Source: Neomegalonema sp. (GTDB lineage Bacteria; Pseudomonadota; Alphaproteobacteria; Rhodobacterales; Rhodobacteraceae). From it: a stretch of 64,000 nucleotides of DNA. Position 1 is the stretch's first letter. Each line of letters starts with the position of its first letter. The notes under the pieces are model-generated. The model was not told where the DNA came from, searched no databases, and saw nothing but the letters and a program-made list of their open reading frames with translations. The DNA lies in NCBI GenBank assembly GCA_022760355.1, contig JALEGB010000137.1, positions 17,190-81,189 on the forward strand, read 5' to 3'. Shown here one piece after another: positions 32,834-41,703 of this stretch. Position numbers and translations under genes: made by a program.

Positions 32834-32896
32834 CTGGCGCCTTGCAATGCCGGGCTGGCGCCTTGCGATGTCGGGCTGGCGCCTTGCGATGTCGGG
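32834..32896. repeat. Three 21-bp tandem repeats
   Basis: Three direct copies of a 21-bp unit beginning CTGGCGCCTTGC (32834-32854, 32855-32875, 32876-32896). Copies 2 and 3 are identical; copy 1 differs at two positions. Confidence 0.85.
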
Positions 32897-32926
32897 AATG
32901 CGTCGCGCTTCCTGTCCGAAGCGCTG

Positions 32927-33002
32927 TGGTGCCCAGGGGCGGATTCGAACCACCGACACACGGATTTTCAATCCGTTGCTCTACCAACTGAGCTACCTGG
33001 GC
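32927..33002 (-). tRNA. tRNA-Phe (GAA)
   Basis: 76 nt including an encoded CCA. Acceptor stem GCCCAGG/CCTGGGC, D-arm GCTC...GAGC, anticodon stem ACGGA/TCCGT with loop TTGAAAA (anticodon GAA), T-loop TTCGAAT. It follows yacG on the same strand, a common alphaproteobacterial arrangement. Confidence 0.97.
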
Positions 33003-33183
33003 GTTCCGGGCGTCTTGCCGCCGGAGCGGGCTACGTAGCGAACCTGGTGCGTGCTGTCCAGATGGAAACGCGCGAAATATCGGCTTTTTTCAGCCCGGGA
33101 GCTTTCGTCGATCAGGTCGGATCGGCGCAAGGTTCTTTGTTGCGCCGCACGCCGTTTCGGCCCGTTCGCATCCAGTTCGCGGC

Positions 33184-33393
33184 CTACCCCTGACGATCCG
33201 AAGGGCGCATAGAGGGATCGGCCGCAAGCTCCTGCGCGTCAGGATCGTCCTCCTCCGCGGCGGGAATGGCGTAGCTGCCGCTCACCCACTTGCCCAAATC
33301 GATGTCTGCGCACCGTTTGGAGCAGAATGGGCGATAAGCATCCGACCGTTTCGCGCCACAAATCGGGCAGGCTCCAGCTTTTGTCGTCGCCAT
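33184..33393 (-). CDS. yacG: DNA gyrase inhibitor / zinc-binding protein YacG
   Basis: 69 residues. A four-Cys zinc finger: Cys9 and Cys12 (CPICG), Cys24 and Cys28 (FCSKRC), followed by ADIDLGKWVSGSYAIP, the family signature. YacG binds GyrB and blocks DNA binding in E. coli. Last protein gene of the block that runs from murA; it lies upstream of tRNA-Phe. Confidence 0.95.
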   Translation of the reverse strand: MATTKAGACPICGAKRSDAYRPFCSKRCADIDLGKWVSGSYAIPAAEEDDPDAQELAADPSMRPSDRQG

Positions 33394-33438
33394 CAGCGCT
33401 CTCCTCCTCGTCGACCCAGTTTGTACGAAGCCGGGTCA

Positions 33439-34533
33439 CTATCGGCTCAGATCCTCAACGGCGAGCAGTGTTTCAATCGGCGTTCGATCACGATTACGCC
33501 GCGCCTCCAGCATCCCCAGCGGTCCGAAACCGAGCACCCGCAAGGGCGGATCGGCCGCAGCCTTCAGCGCTGCGATATAGCGCGCCCGAGCCTTCTCCGC
33601 GTCCTCGCTGCGGCCGCGGTCAATCGCAGCGAGATCGATCAAGATCTGGCCGCCCCAGCCGCGCAACCGCAGCTGACGCGGGATCTCCGCCAGCGCCGCC
33701 AGATTCACCGCTTGCGCCGAGCGGCTGGCGCCGGCGTTGACGTCGATCACCACCGCGGCGGCTGGCCGCTCGCACGCCATCCAAGCGCCCGACAGGCCCG
33801 GCCCCGTCAGATCGACTTTGGGTGACAACAGCCGCGCCAACTCAGCCTCGAGCCCGCGCCGCGCCAAGGGGCGCTCATCCGCCGGCAGGCCAGGCGCTGC
33901 GGTCTCCAGCGTTGCGTCCGGCCAAAGAGTCCGGGCCTGCGCCACCAGCCCCGGCGCTGCGCGTAAACGTCGTGGCGGGAGGGGGGGAGCTGCTTGGATC
34001 TCGGCCGCTGCAGCCAGCTGCGCCTCCGCCTCCCCCCGTAGCAGATCGCCGTTTCGCCCCGCCGCCGCAGTGCGCAGCACGAAACCGCCATGCTGCTCAA
34101 GCCCGGCCAGCGCGGCGGCTAATCGGGCCCGTTCCGCCGGATCGCTGATCTTTCGTGACACATTCACGCCTGGCGTCGACGGGGTGTGCGCCAAATACGG
34201 GCCGGCGAAATTCAGTTTCTCAGTCGCTGCGGCGGCTTTTGTGTGCAGGTCATCCGCCTCCGCCGCCCGCGTAATTTCTACTTTAACCGGCTCGCCAGGA
34301 GATCTTGAGCCGCCCCCCGGCAGAAACGCCCGCATGCCGCCAAGATCGAGAAAATAGCCCCCGCCCGCGGAGCGGCTGGCCGGCTTGTCGATACGCGCAG
34401 CCCAGATCTCGCCAACCTGGGGACCGGCGCGTTCGGCCGCCACCAGCAGATCTTGAAGGGCGCCGCGCGCGATGAGGGCGGCGATTTCCCGCCCGCCGCG
34501 ATCATCAACGAGAATTCGCCGCTCAGCCGTCAT
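33439..34533 (-). CDS. Ribonuclease E/G family protein (short, RNase G-like)
   Basis: 364 residues from ATG 34533, overlapping the maf stop by 11 nt. The S1-like N-terminal part ([26 protein letters not shown]) and catalytic-domain features ([24 protein letters not shown]) match RNase E/G, with the metal-binding Asp residues in these two segments. It is shorter than E. coli RNase G (489) and seems to lack the zinc-link and C-terminal parts. In alphaproteobacteria such short homologues lie between maf and yacG. Confidence 0.85.
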   Translation of the reverse strand: MTAERRILVDDRGGREIAALIARGALQDLLVAAERAGPQVGEIWAARIDKPASRSAGGGYFLDLGGMRAFLPGGGSRSPGEPVKVEITRAAEADDLHTKAAAATEKLNFAGPYLAHTPSTPGVNVSRKISDPAERARLAAALAGLEQHGGFVLRTAAAGRNGDLLRGEAEAQLAAAAEIQAAPPLPPRRLRAAPGLVAQARTLWPDATLETAAPGLPADERPLARRGLEAELARLLSPKVDLTGPGLSGAWMACERPAAAVVIDVNAGASRSAQAVNLAALAEIPRQLRLRGWGGQILIDLAAIDRGRSEDAEKARARYIAALKAAADPPLRVLGFGPLGMLEARRNRDRTPIETLLAVEDLSR

Positions 34534-35179
34534 GCGCGGGGGCCTTCTCCGCCGCGTCAGCTGCGTGCGGGGCTGAGCGCCAGATCGGCCGGCCCGCCGC
34601 CTCCAACAGCGCCGCGGTCTCCGCCAGCGGCAGGCCGACAACGGCGGAATAGGAGCCGTTCAAACTGGGCGCGAAGGCGCCCGCCAGCCCCTGGATCGCG
34701 TAAGCGCCGGCTTTGCCGCGCCATTCCTCGCTGTCCAGATACCAGCCAAGTTCGCTTTCGGAGAGGCGTTTCATACTGACAGCGGCGCTTACGCGGCGAG
34801 TCCAAAGCCGATCCTCGGAGGTTTTCAGCACCGCGACGCCGGTCACGACGCGATGTCGCCGCCCGGAGAGCAGGCGCAGGAACGCCTCCGCCTCTCGCCG
34901 ATCAGCCGGTTTCCCCAGGATGCGCCGGCCGACGGCCACCGTGGTGTCCGCGGCCAAAATGATCGCGTTCGGCCAAGCGTCCGCAATCGCCTGCGCCTTT
35001 TCGGCAGCCAGACGCTCCGCATAGGCGAGAGCCGACTCGCCCGCGTGAGGCGTTTCATCAATATCTGCGGGCGCCACCGCATCAGGTGCTACGCCAAGCT
35101 GCGCCAACAGCTCCAGCCGTCGCGGCGAAGCGCTCGCCAGCACCAGCCGCGGCGGCTTCGCCGCCGATTGCGCCGTCAT
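34523..35179 (-). CDS. maf: Maf nucleotide pyrophosphatase
   Basis: 218 residues. [12 protein letters not shown] (N-terminal substrate loop), [16 protein letters not shown] and [12 protein letters not shown] are the Maf motifs; the DTTV form suggests the dTTP/UTP (YhdE-like) subfamily. Cleaves non-canonical or excess nucleotides and is linked to cell-division control. It lies 12 bp after infA and is coupled to the RNase gene. Confidence 0.92.
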   Translation of the reverse strand: MTAQSAAKPPRLVLASASPRRLELLAQLGVAPDAVAPADIDETPHAGESALAYAERLAAEKAQAIADAWPNAIILAADTTVAVGRRILGKPADRREAEAFLRLLSGRRHRVVTGVAVLKTSEDRLWTRRVSAAVSMKRLSESELGWYLDSEEWRGKAGAYAIQGLAGAFAPSLNGSYSAVVGLPLAETAALLEAAGRPIWRSAPHAADAAEKAPAHDG

Positions 35180-35191
35180 CAGCGCCGTCCG

Positions 35192-35410
35192 CTATTTAAA
35201 CCGGTAGGTGATGCGCCCTTTGGTCAGATCATAGGGCGTCATTTCAACCTGCACCTTGTCACCGGCGAGCACGCGAATGCGGTTCTTCCGCATTTTGCCC
35301 GCTGTGTGCGCGATGATCTCATGTCCGTTCTCAAGCTCAACCCGGAAGGTTGCGTTCGGCAGCAATTCCACCACCGTTCCCGGGAATTCCAGCGTTTCTT
35401 CTTTCGCCAT
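35192..35410 (-). CDS. infA: Translation initiation factor IF-1
   Basis: 72 residues, the standard length, an OB-fold protein with [14 protein letters not shown] and [18 protein letters not shown]. Binds the ribosomal A site during initiation. Its own promoter probably lies in the 155 bp before it. Confidence 0.98.
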   Translation of the reverse strand: MAKEETLEFPGTVVELLPNATFRVELENGHEIIAHTAGKMRKNRIRVLAGDKVQVEMTPYDLTKGRITYRFK

Positions 35411-35565
35411 GCGTTCCGTTTTTGTTTAGTTTATGCGATATCGCCCGCCGCGTCTGCGGCTCCTTGCGCATGTGATGGGGCCGAGGCCGCCGAAAGGCAA
35501 GTAAGGACGGCGGGTGAGACGCGAAAGACAGCGTCATAAACGAACAATGCGGCGACGCCAGGATA

Positions 35566-36048
35566 TTATTGGCCCGCATCAGCCTCAATCAGCGCGCCCA
35601 GACGCTCAGATATGCGCCGGGCCAGCATCTCCCGCGCAGCGCGGTAAGACGCGCCGCCGAGCTGAGTCGGATCATCGACCGGCCAATATTCGAGCGTCAC
35701 AGCGCCCCCGCGCGCTTCACGCCGAACGGCTTGGTACGCGGCGTCCGATAGGGCGATGATCAGATCAAACGCGCACAGATCGCCGCCAGACGCCTCCAGA
35801 TCCGCGATGCTGGAAATCTCGACATCTCCAATCGGCACGCCGATCTCGGCCAACGTCGCCCGAGCGCGCGGATCGAGTTTCTCGCCCGGATAAACGCCCG
35901 CGCAGCGCGCGTCGACCGCATCGCCGAACTGCGCCTCGCATAATGCGCGCGCCATTGGTGATCGCGTCGCTGAATGGGTGCACACGAACAGCACCGATGG
36001 GCGGCGCGCCGCCATCTCTCCGGGCGCTTTCGGCGCGGCGGAGCTCAT
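35566..36048 (-). CDS. Low-molecular-weight phosphatase (LMW-PTP / ArsC-like)
   Basis: 160 residues. The P-loop CTHSATRS (Cys23, Arg29) and the DP loop WPVDDP (Asp126) mark a protein-tyrosine phosphatase/arsenate reductase fold. This homologue sits before infA in many alphaproteobacteria and its substrate is unknown. ATG overlaps the UPF0262 stop. Confidence 0.85.
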   Translation of the reverse strand: MSSAAPKAPGEMAARRPSVLFVCTHSATRSPMARALCEAQFGDAVDARCAGVYPGEKLDPRARATLAEIGVPIGDVEISSIADLEASGGDLCAFDLIIALSDAAYQAVRREARGGAVTLEYWPVDDPTQLGGASYRAAREMLARRISERLGALIEADAGQ

Positions 36049-36566
36049 AGCAGCTTCTCCATGCCGGAGCCGAGCGAACAGCAGAGGGTGAAGAGACGCC
36101 GCGCCGTCTGGCCGTCAATCTCAACCTCCGCCGCGAGCGCGCTGCGCAGCAATTCGGACGCTTCATCATGCAACGCCCGGCGCTCCGCATCTGCGGCTTC
36201 AATCTGGCTCGGCGGCAATCGACGCACGGCTTCGCGATAGGCTTCGCACAGCGCAAGATATTCGAGGGACGCTTCGTCCAGCGCCGGATCGGCAACATGG
36301 ACCTGTCGCTCAACCCCGTCCGAGGCGCGGACGACAAAAGAATAGCCCGCGTCGGAGGCTTCGCCCCGCCCCGAGTTTTCGCCCCGCTCCACTGTCAATG
36401 CATATGGTCCAGCCGCGCCGCGCAGGCGGAACCGATTTTCTTCGACCAGATCGTAGATCGCGACGCGGCGCTCCTGCTCCAGCTCTGGCGCCGGCGCAGC
36501 GTCCTCAACGACGTCAACTTTTTCCAGCCGATCGGTGCTGGCGAACGCAACCGCCGCGCTGCTCAT
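36045..36566 (-). CDS. UPF0262 family protein
   Basis: 173 residues. RRVAIYDLVEENRFRL, YLALCEAYREAVRRLPPSQIEA and RRALHDEASELLRSAL are the conserved segments of this alphaproteobacterial family of unknown function. ATG 36566 overlaps the DUF2948 stop by 4 nt. In many relatives hisD lies between DUF2948 and this gene; here it does not. Confidence 0.87.
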   Translation of the reverse strand: MSSAAVAFASTDRLEKVDVVEDAAPAPELEQERRVAIYDLVEENRFRLRGAAGPYALTVERGENSGRGEASDAGYSFVVRASDGVERQVHVADPALDEASLEYLALCEAYREAVRRLPPSQIEAADAERRALHDEASELLRSALAAEVEIDGQTARRLFTLCCSLGSGMEKLL

Positions 36567-37132
36567 CGCGCCGCCCCGCCGATATGTCGCGGCGCGCGCC
36601 GCGCCTTCCACGGTTTTGAGATATCAGCCATCGCCGCCTCAAGCGCCTCAACCGAAATACGAACATCGCCGCCGCCGGCGCAGGCGATTCGCACCACGCC
36701 GGAGGGCGGCTGCGCGTTCGCTTCAAAAGAGACGCCGAGCACAACCAACGGCGCATCGGTGGCGGTCAGATCAATTCCTCGCGCCTGCACCGCAGTGACA
36801 TTGTCAAAATGCACGCCGGTCCGCACGCGCTCTCGCATTGCCGGCTCTTCCCAACGATAGCGGTTCGCCACAAAGGCGAAGCGCCGCTCGGCGCGGAGCC
36901 AAGCGCTCTCTTTCACCAGAACAACCGCATCTTGCAGCAGCGCCGAAAATACTTCCAGATCATCGCTATCCTGCGCCATCAAGCGGGTGGGGCGGAATGC
37001 GTCTTCAAACGCGGCGTCCTTCACCGGCGCATCCGGTTCAGCCGCCGGTTTCGTCGCGCGATCCCCTGCTTCTGTCTGGTCTGCGCTGCGGTCCACGGAC
37101 GGCTCCGCCGCCTCGGTCGGCTTTTCAGCCAT
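36563..37132 (-). CDS. DUF2948 family protein
   Basis: 189 residues. After a 45-residue acidic/Ala-rich leader, the conserved domain reads DLEVFSALLQDAVVLVKES, ERRFAFVANRYRWEE and VHFDNVTAVQARGID. Function unknown; conserved beside murA. It follows murA with a 7-bp gap. Confidence 0.87.
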   Translation of the reverse strand: MAEKPTEAAEPSVDRSADQTEAGDRATKPAAEPDAPVKDAAFEDAFRPTRLMAQDSDDLEVFSALLQDAVVLVKESAWLRAERRFAFVANRYRWEEPAMRERVRTGVHFDNVTAVQARGIDLTATDAPLVVLGVSFEANAQPPSGVVRIACAGGGDVRISVEALEAAMADISKPWKARRAPRHIGGAAR

Positions 37133-37139
37133 TATGCGC

Positions 37140-38405
37140 CTACTCCTTTATGCGTTCGATATCGACGCCGCAGCCGCGCAGCTTTTCCTCCAGCTGCTCA
37201 TAGCCGCGATCGAGATGATAGACGCGATTTACAAACGTTTCGCCTTCAGCTGCGAGGCCGGCGAGAATCAAGCTGACCGAAGCGCGCAAGTCAGTCGCCA
37301 TCACAGGCGCCCCGCGCAGCTTCTCAACGCCGGTCACGACGGCGGTGCCGCCCTGGACGTCAATCTTTGCGCCCATCCGCAGCAGTTCCGGCGCATGCAT
37401 AAACCGGTTCTCAAAGATCGTCTCTTCGACCCGGCTCACACCGTCCGCCAGACACAGCATCGACATCATTTGGGCCTGGAGGTCCGTCGGGAACCCCGGA
37501 TAGGGCGCTGTGCTGACGTCGAGCGCGCCAACAGGGCCGTTTGTTCGGCTCACAAGAATACCGTCGTCCGTATCCTCAACCGATATGTTGGCTTCTTCCA
37601 GCTTCTCGATCAACGACGCGACCAGACGGCGCTTCCCCCCGACCATTTCAACAGAACCGCCTGCGATCGCGGGCGCAATCATGTAGGTCCCCAGCTCGAT
37701 CCGATCCGCGAGCACGCGATGGGTGCAGCCCTTCAGCCGATCAACGCCCTCAATCTCAATCGTATCCTCGCCATCGCCGTCAATCTCAGCGCCCATCTTG
37801 CGCAGACAACGGGCGAGATCGACGATCTCAGGCTCGCGCGCCGCGTTTTTGAGTACGGTTACGCCCTTGGCCAACGTCGCCGCCATCAGCAAGTTCTCGG
37901 TGGCGCCGACGGACACAAACGGGAATTCGATCGTTGCGCCGGTTAGGCCCGTCGGCGCCTTCGCGTGGATATAGCCGTCTTTCAGCTCAAGGTCGGCGCC
38001 CATGGCCTCCAGCCCTTTGAGGTGAAGGTCGACAGGGCGGGCCCCGATTGCGCAGCCGCCGGGCAACGAAACGGTCGCGTGGCCGTGGCGCGCCAGGAGC
38101 GGCCCGAGCACGAGAATGCTCGCCCGCATCCGCCGGACAATCTCATAATGCGCCAGCGTGCTCTCAAGCGCGTTCGCGCGCAGCGCCAGCCGCCGCCCCT
38201 GCTCCGAGAGTTCAACCGCCACCCCAAGCGAAACCAACAGCTTGGTCATGGTTTCGATATCCGCCAGTCGCGGCGCGTTCGTCAGCTCCAATGTCTCATC
38301 GGTCAGCAACGCTGCGGGCATCAGCGTAAGGCACGCATTCTTCGCGCCCGCGATCTCGATGCGGCCACTGAGGGGTTTGCCGCCTTTGATGGCAATTTTG
38401 TCCAT
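37140..38405 (-). CDS. murA: UDP-N-acetylglucosamine 1-carboxyvinyltransferase
   Basis: 421 residues. First committed step of peptidoglycan synthesis: transfer of enolpyruvate from PEP to UDP-GlcNAc. Lys22-Asn23 (AGAKNA) and the catalytic Cys118 in [16 protein letters not shown] are present; Cys rather than Asp predicts fosfomycin sensitivity of the enzyme. ATG 38405 chosen as the family-length start. Essential gene leading the housekeeping block. Confidence 0.96.
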   Translation of the reverse strand: MDKIAIKGGKPLSGRIEIAGAKNACLTLMPAALLTDETLELTNAPRLADIETMTKLLVSLGVAVELSEQGRRLALRANALESTLAHYEIVRRMRASILVLGPLLARHGHATVSLPGGCAIGARPVDLHLKGLEAMGADLELKDGYIHAKAPTGLTGATIEFPFVSVGATENLLMAATLAKGVTVLKNAAREPEIVDLARCLRKMGAEIDGDGEDTIEIEGVDRLKGCTHRVLADRIELGTYMIAPAIAGGSVEMVGGKRRLVASLIEKLEEANISVEDTDDGILVSRTNGPVGALDVSTAPYPGFPTDLQAQMMSMLCLADGVSRVEETIFENRFMHAPELLRMGAKIDVQGGTAVVTGVEKLRGAPVMATDLRASVSLILAGLAAEGETFVNRVYHLDRGYEQLEEKLRGCGVDIERIKE

Positions 38406-38491
38406 GGAACGCCTCATGAAGCTCGCGCCGCCTCTGCGGGCGCGTCTAAAATGCAAGCGCGTCGCATATTTTGCGCCGCTACCTGCTCCGG

Positions 38492-38677
38492 TTATCGCTT
38501 TGCGTCCTTCGCCGCAACGTCGGCGGCTTCCGAGCCCTTGCCCTCAGCCCCAGCGCATTCTTGCTCAGCCGCGTCGGCCAGGCGCGCGCGGCCCTGGGCT
38601 TTGCGCCGCTTTAGATTCTCCCGCAATGCGGCGGCCAGGCGCGCCTTCTTCTGTTCATGTGTTTCGCCTGGCGGCAT
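38492..38677 (-). CDS. Small conserved protein upstream of murA
   Basis: 61 residues from ATG 38677 with GAGGAGG upstream. [19 protein letters not shown] is a basic helix shared by short proteins encoded next to murA in alphaproteobacteria; the C-terminal half is Ala/Glu-rich. Function unknown. The longer frame (to 38926) has no ribosome site and runs through intergenic DNA. Confidence 0.7.
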   Translation of the reverse strand: MPPGETHEQKKARLAAALRENLKRRKAQGRARLADAAEQECAGAEGKGSEAADVAAKDAKR

Positions 38678-39204
38678 CGAGCCCTCCTCAGTTTGCACAA
38701 GGCGGCGCGCATTCCGACGCGCGGCGACGGTGGAATCGCCGGCCTGAGCGTCGGCGGTCGCTGGGGCCGAACCTAAGCAATTTACCCGGCGCGGAAAATT
38801 TAGCGCGGAAAATATCGAATAGCGCTTGGTTACCAGCGATCGCGCCTCTAGCCAACATATCTGTAATTCATCAAGACGAGCGGCGGTTGCGTAAGGAGAT
38901 CGCCCTCGAACAAAGGATGCTTTCATCTATAAAGCGACATTCTACGCAGCTTGCGCGCCATTCGTCCCATCAATGTCTCCCTCGCCCTTTGTCGGCCAAG
39001 AGTTGCAGGGAGGCCTGCATTCGCGGCGGGAGGGAGGGCGGAAGCCCTGAATGGAACGCCAAATAGCGATAATTGATGGCTGACCTTGTTGTCCCAAGCC
39101 GGACCGGGGCGGAATTTTTTTCTCAGTTCGGGTCACAAACCCCGCATGCGCCCGCTCTTCCTTATCGACGCGCTTTTGGAGGCGCGTCGATAAGGAGAAC
39201 AGAC
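38678..39204. other. Gene-free divergent interval between murA block and SRPBCC gene
   Basis: 527 bp. It contains an 11-bp direct repeat (38789-38799 and 38803-38813) and, at its right edge, a perfect hairpin overlapping the next ribosome site. No gene supported. Confidence 0.5.
39161..39194 (+). promoter_or_regulatory. Hairpin overlapping the ribosome site of the SRPBCC gene
   Basis: CTTATCGACGCGC (39161-39173) pairs perfectly with 39182-39194 around an 8-nt loop. The last three bases of the 3' arm are the AAG of the Shine-Dalgarno AAGGAG (39192-39197). It could be a translation-limiting structure for the SRPBCC-sigma operon, or a terminator/repeat placed there. Confidence 0.55.
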
Positions 39205-39609
39205 ATGAAGACTTTCGATGTTCAATCAGTCGGCATTGAAGCGTCGGCGACCAGCGCCTTCGCCTACATCGCCGACGGCGCCAACTTGCCGAAGTGGACC
39301 AATGCGTTCAAATCAGTGGACGGAGAGCGGGCTGTCCTAGAAACTGCTCAGGGCGCGGTTCAGATCAAACTTGAGGTCATCGCTCATAAGGAAACGGGCG
39401 TCGTCGATTGGCGCATGACGTTTCCAGACGGCTCCGTCGGCCATGCACATTCGCGTGTTACGCCCGACGGCGACGCGCGCGCGGTCTATTCGTTTGTATT
39501 GATGGCCCCGCCCGTCCCGCTAGAGGCGTTGGAAGGGGCGCTGGACGCGCAGCGGGCGCTTCTCGCTGAGGAGCTTCCACGCCTTAAGGCAATGATTGAG
39601 AAGCAATGA
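39205..39609 (+). CDS. SRPBCC (START-like) family protein
   Basis: 134 residues from ATG 39205 (AAGGAG upstream). The N-terminal beta strand and helix (SATSAFAYIADGANLPKWTNAF) and C-terminal helix are those of the Bet v1/polyketide-cyclase fold, which binds hydrophobic ligands. Its stop overlaps the sigma-factor start (ATGA), so it may act as ligand sensor or partner for that factor. Confidence 0.82.
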   Translation: MKTFDVQSVGIEASATSAFAYIADGANLPKWTNAFKSVDGERAVLETAQGAVQIKLEVIAHKETGVVDWRMTFPDGSVGHAHSRVTPDGDARAVYSFVLMAPPVPLEALEGALDAQRALLAEELPRLKAMIEKQ

Positions 39610-40424
39610 TCACGCTGGATCCTGAACTGGTGACGGCCGCCCAAGAGGGTGGCCGCGACGCCCTGGAAGCGCTGGTCCGCGCGACGCAACGACCTGTGTT
39701 CAATCTCGCAATCCGCATGCTCGGACATCCGAACGACGCAGAAGACGCGACGCAGGAAATCCTTGTGAAGATGATCACGCATCTAGGGGACGTTCGAGAG
39801 CCTGCTGCGGCGGGCGCTTGGGCGCACAAACTCGCCTGCCGTCACCTCGTGCATGTTCGGCGACAAGGAACGCTTGAGGCGCAGCGTTTCACGTTCAACG
39901 GTTTCGCGGCGGACCTGGAAGATGGCCTCGAAGAACTGCCAGACACCGCAGCTGAAGACCAGGAAACCCAAGTGCTGATCGAAGAGATTAAGGTTGGTTG
40001 CACGCTGGCGCTTCTGACCTGTCTGACGCGTCCACTCCGAGCAGCTTATATCCTCGGCGAGATCTACGATTTATCAGATGCAGAAGCTGCCGCAGCGCTC
40101 GAAATCCAGCCGGCGGCTTTCCGCCAGCGATTGCGCCGGGCTCGGGCATTGGTCACTGATTTCCTCCAAGCGCGCTGTGGGATCGTTTCTGACGCAGCCG
40201 CGTGTCGCTGTGACCGGAGAGCATCCAAAGCACAACGACATGGCAGGGTCCAAAAAGGCCGAGCGTCAATTCCTCCGACCGCACGCCCTGCGCCGACAAT
40301 TGCCGAAGTTCGAACGGAAGTTGCCAAGCTCGAACAGGAGCGGGCGGCGACCGCGCTCATGCGTTCAAACGCGAGTTTTACGACGGATGTTGGCCGCTTG
40401 GTTCTTCAGGCCCTTCGACCCTAG
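39606..40424 (+). CDS. ECF-like RNA polymerase sigma factor with C-terminal extension
   Basis: 272 residues. Region 2 (about 28-90: RPVFNLAIRMLGHPNDAEDATQ in parts) and region 4 (about 135-190: LRAAYILGEIYDLSDAEAAAAL with RLRRARA) are clear. After region 4 comes CGIVSDAAACRC, a Cys cluster, and a roughly 70-residue tail; this layout is known in a sigma-factor group with a CGLVNPANPCRC-like motif. No anti-sigma gene is adjacent. Coupled to the SRPBCC gene. Confidence 0.87.
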   Translation: MITLDPELVTAAQEGGRDALEALVRATQRPVFNLAIRMLGHPNDAEDATQEILVKMITHLGDVREPAAAGAWAHKLACRHLVHVRRQGTLEAQRFTFNGFAADLEDGLEELPDTAAEDQETQVLIEEIKVGCTLALLTCLTRPLRAAYILGEIYDLSDAEAAAALEIQPAAFRQRLRRARALVTDFLQARCGIVSDAAACRCDRRASKAQRHGRVQKGRASIPPTARPAPTIAEVRTEVAKLEQERAATALMRSNASFTTDVGRLVLQALRP

Positions 40425-40444
40425 ATCCGCCGGACGCCCGTCGG

Positions 40445-40481
40445 GCCCGTCAAACGCGCTTTTGGGGTGCGTTTGACGGGC
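40445..40481 (+). terminator. Terminator-like hairpin after the sigma gene
   Basis: A perfect 13-bp stem (40445-40457 with 40469-40481) and 11-nt loop containing CTTTTGGGG, between convergent operons. Its inner part resembles that of the hairpin at 39161-39194. Confidence 0.65.
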
Positions 40482-40511
40482 TGGCGACGACCAGATTTAG
40501 GAGTTTACAAC

Positions 40512-41690
40512 CTAGCGTTCTGAATAGGGGTCGAGCGCATCCCGAAGCCCGTCGCCCAGAAAATTAAAGGCGAGAACAACGAGCACAACCGGCGCCACCG
40601 CTGTTAGCAGCCAGGGTTGCAAGGTGATGGCGCTCAAGCTCAGCGCGTCATTGAGCATCACGCCCCAGCTGACATCCGGGTAGCGCAAGCCAAGTCCCAG
40701 GAACGATAGCGCCGTCTCACCCAGAATCATCGCCGGGATCGATAATGCGGCGCTGGCGACCAGGTGGCTGGCGAAGTTGGGCAGCAGATGCCGGCGCACG
40801 ACACGGCCGGGAGACGCGCCCATCAGCTCAGCGGCGCTGACGAAATCCTCCTCCCGCAGTGCGAGGAACTTGGATCGCACCGCCCGCGCGACGCCTGGCC
40901 AATCCAGCACGCCAAGGATGACCGTGATCATCAAAAAGACGCTCAGTGAACTCCAGTTCGGCGGCACAGCCGCGGCCAGAGCGAGATAGAGCGGCAGTTC
41001 CGGCAGTGAGCGCAGCACTTCGATCAGCCGCATCACCGCTGCATCCAGCAGCCCGCCGAAATAACCGGCGAGTCCGCCCAGTGTCACGCCGATCGCGAAG
41101 GAGATGAATATCCCCAACAGCCCGACGATCATCGAAAGCTGAGCGCCGTAGAGGATACGGGAAAACACGTCCTTCCCCACCTTGTCTGTGCCGAGCAGAT
41201 GCACCGAACCGCCTTCGGGCGCGCAGAACAGATGGAGCTTGGAGGTAAAGAGCCCGCCGAGAATTCGATACTCGGCCCCTTCGCAGAAGAATTTGATCGG
41301 CAGTTTGACGGAGTGGTCCTCATGGTAGGTCCAACGCATCGTGGCGAGATCCGCCTTCGCGTCGGTTTTCACCACATACGGACCGACAAAACCGCCTTCA
41401 TCGAACCAGTAGATGGATTGGGGCGGCATCTGCAGATGCTCGATATCCTTCTCATTCGGTCCGTAGGGCGCAAAGAACCCCATGAAGGGCAGCATCAGAT
41501 ACAGCGTCAGCAGAAACACCCCCGACGCCGCCGCCAGCCGGTGACGCATCAGCCGCCGCAGCGCTAAGCGCCAGGCCGGCGCATCCAGCTCCGGACGGGC
41601 GCCGTCGGTTGGGTCGTCGTCAGGATGGTACGGCGCGCTGTCGACAAAGCGCGGACGTTTCGGCGGAGCGCCAGCCTCAATCCCTGTCAT
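40512..41690 (-). CDS. Peptide ABC transporter permease (YejE/DppC-like)
   Basis: 392 residues. An N-terminal cytoplasmic segment, helix at about 52-75, a large insert (IYWFDEGGFVGPYV region) typical of YejE, then five helices with the coupling motif EEDFVSAAELMGASPGRVVRRH. Inner-membrane half of an oligopeptide importer; last gene of the operon. Confidence 0.9.
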   Translation of the reverse strand: MTGIEAGAPPKRPRFVDSAPYHPDDDPTDGARPELDAPAWRLALRRLMRHRLAAASGVFLLTLYLMLPFMGFFAPYGPNEKDIEHLQMPPQSIYWFDEGGFVGPYVVKTDAKADLATMRWTYHEDHSVKLPIKFFCEGAEYRILGGLFTSKLHLFCAPEGGSVHLLGTDKVGKDVFSRILYGAQLSMIVGLLGIFISFAIGVTLGGLAGYFGGLLDAAVMRLIEVLRSLPELPLYLALAAAVPPNWSSLSVFLMITVILGVLDWPGVARAVRSKFLALREEDFVSAAELMGASPGRVVRRHLLPNFASHLVASAALSIPAMILGETALSFLGLGLRYPDVSWGVMLNDALSLSAITLQPWLLTAVAPVVLVVLAFNFLGDGLRDALDPYSER

Positions 41691-41703
41691 TGCATGCCCC
41701 TCG

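Larger units (their letters stand above)
32430..32926. other. Gene-free interval before tRNA-Phe
   Basis: 497 bp. It contains an imperfect palindrome (32686-32729) and a triple 21-bp tandem repeat (32834-32896). No gene supported. Confidence 0.5.

Noticed and set aside
32834..32896. Tandem repeat as a possible CRISPR
   Set aside because: The three 21-bp units are contiguous, without spacers, and no cas gene is present.
29700..32926. Metal module as a genomic island integrated at tRNA-Phe
   Set aside because: No integrase and no direct repeat of the tRNA 3' end found on the far side. Kept only as a low-interest possibility.
33439..34641. Longer N-terminus for the RNase G-like protein
   Set aside because: The extra 36 residues are Arg-rich and antisense-like, lie inside maf, and ATG 34533 has the coupling overlap.
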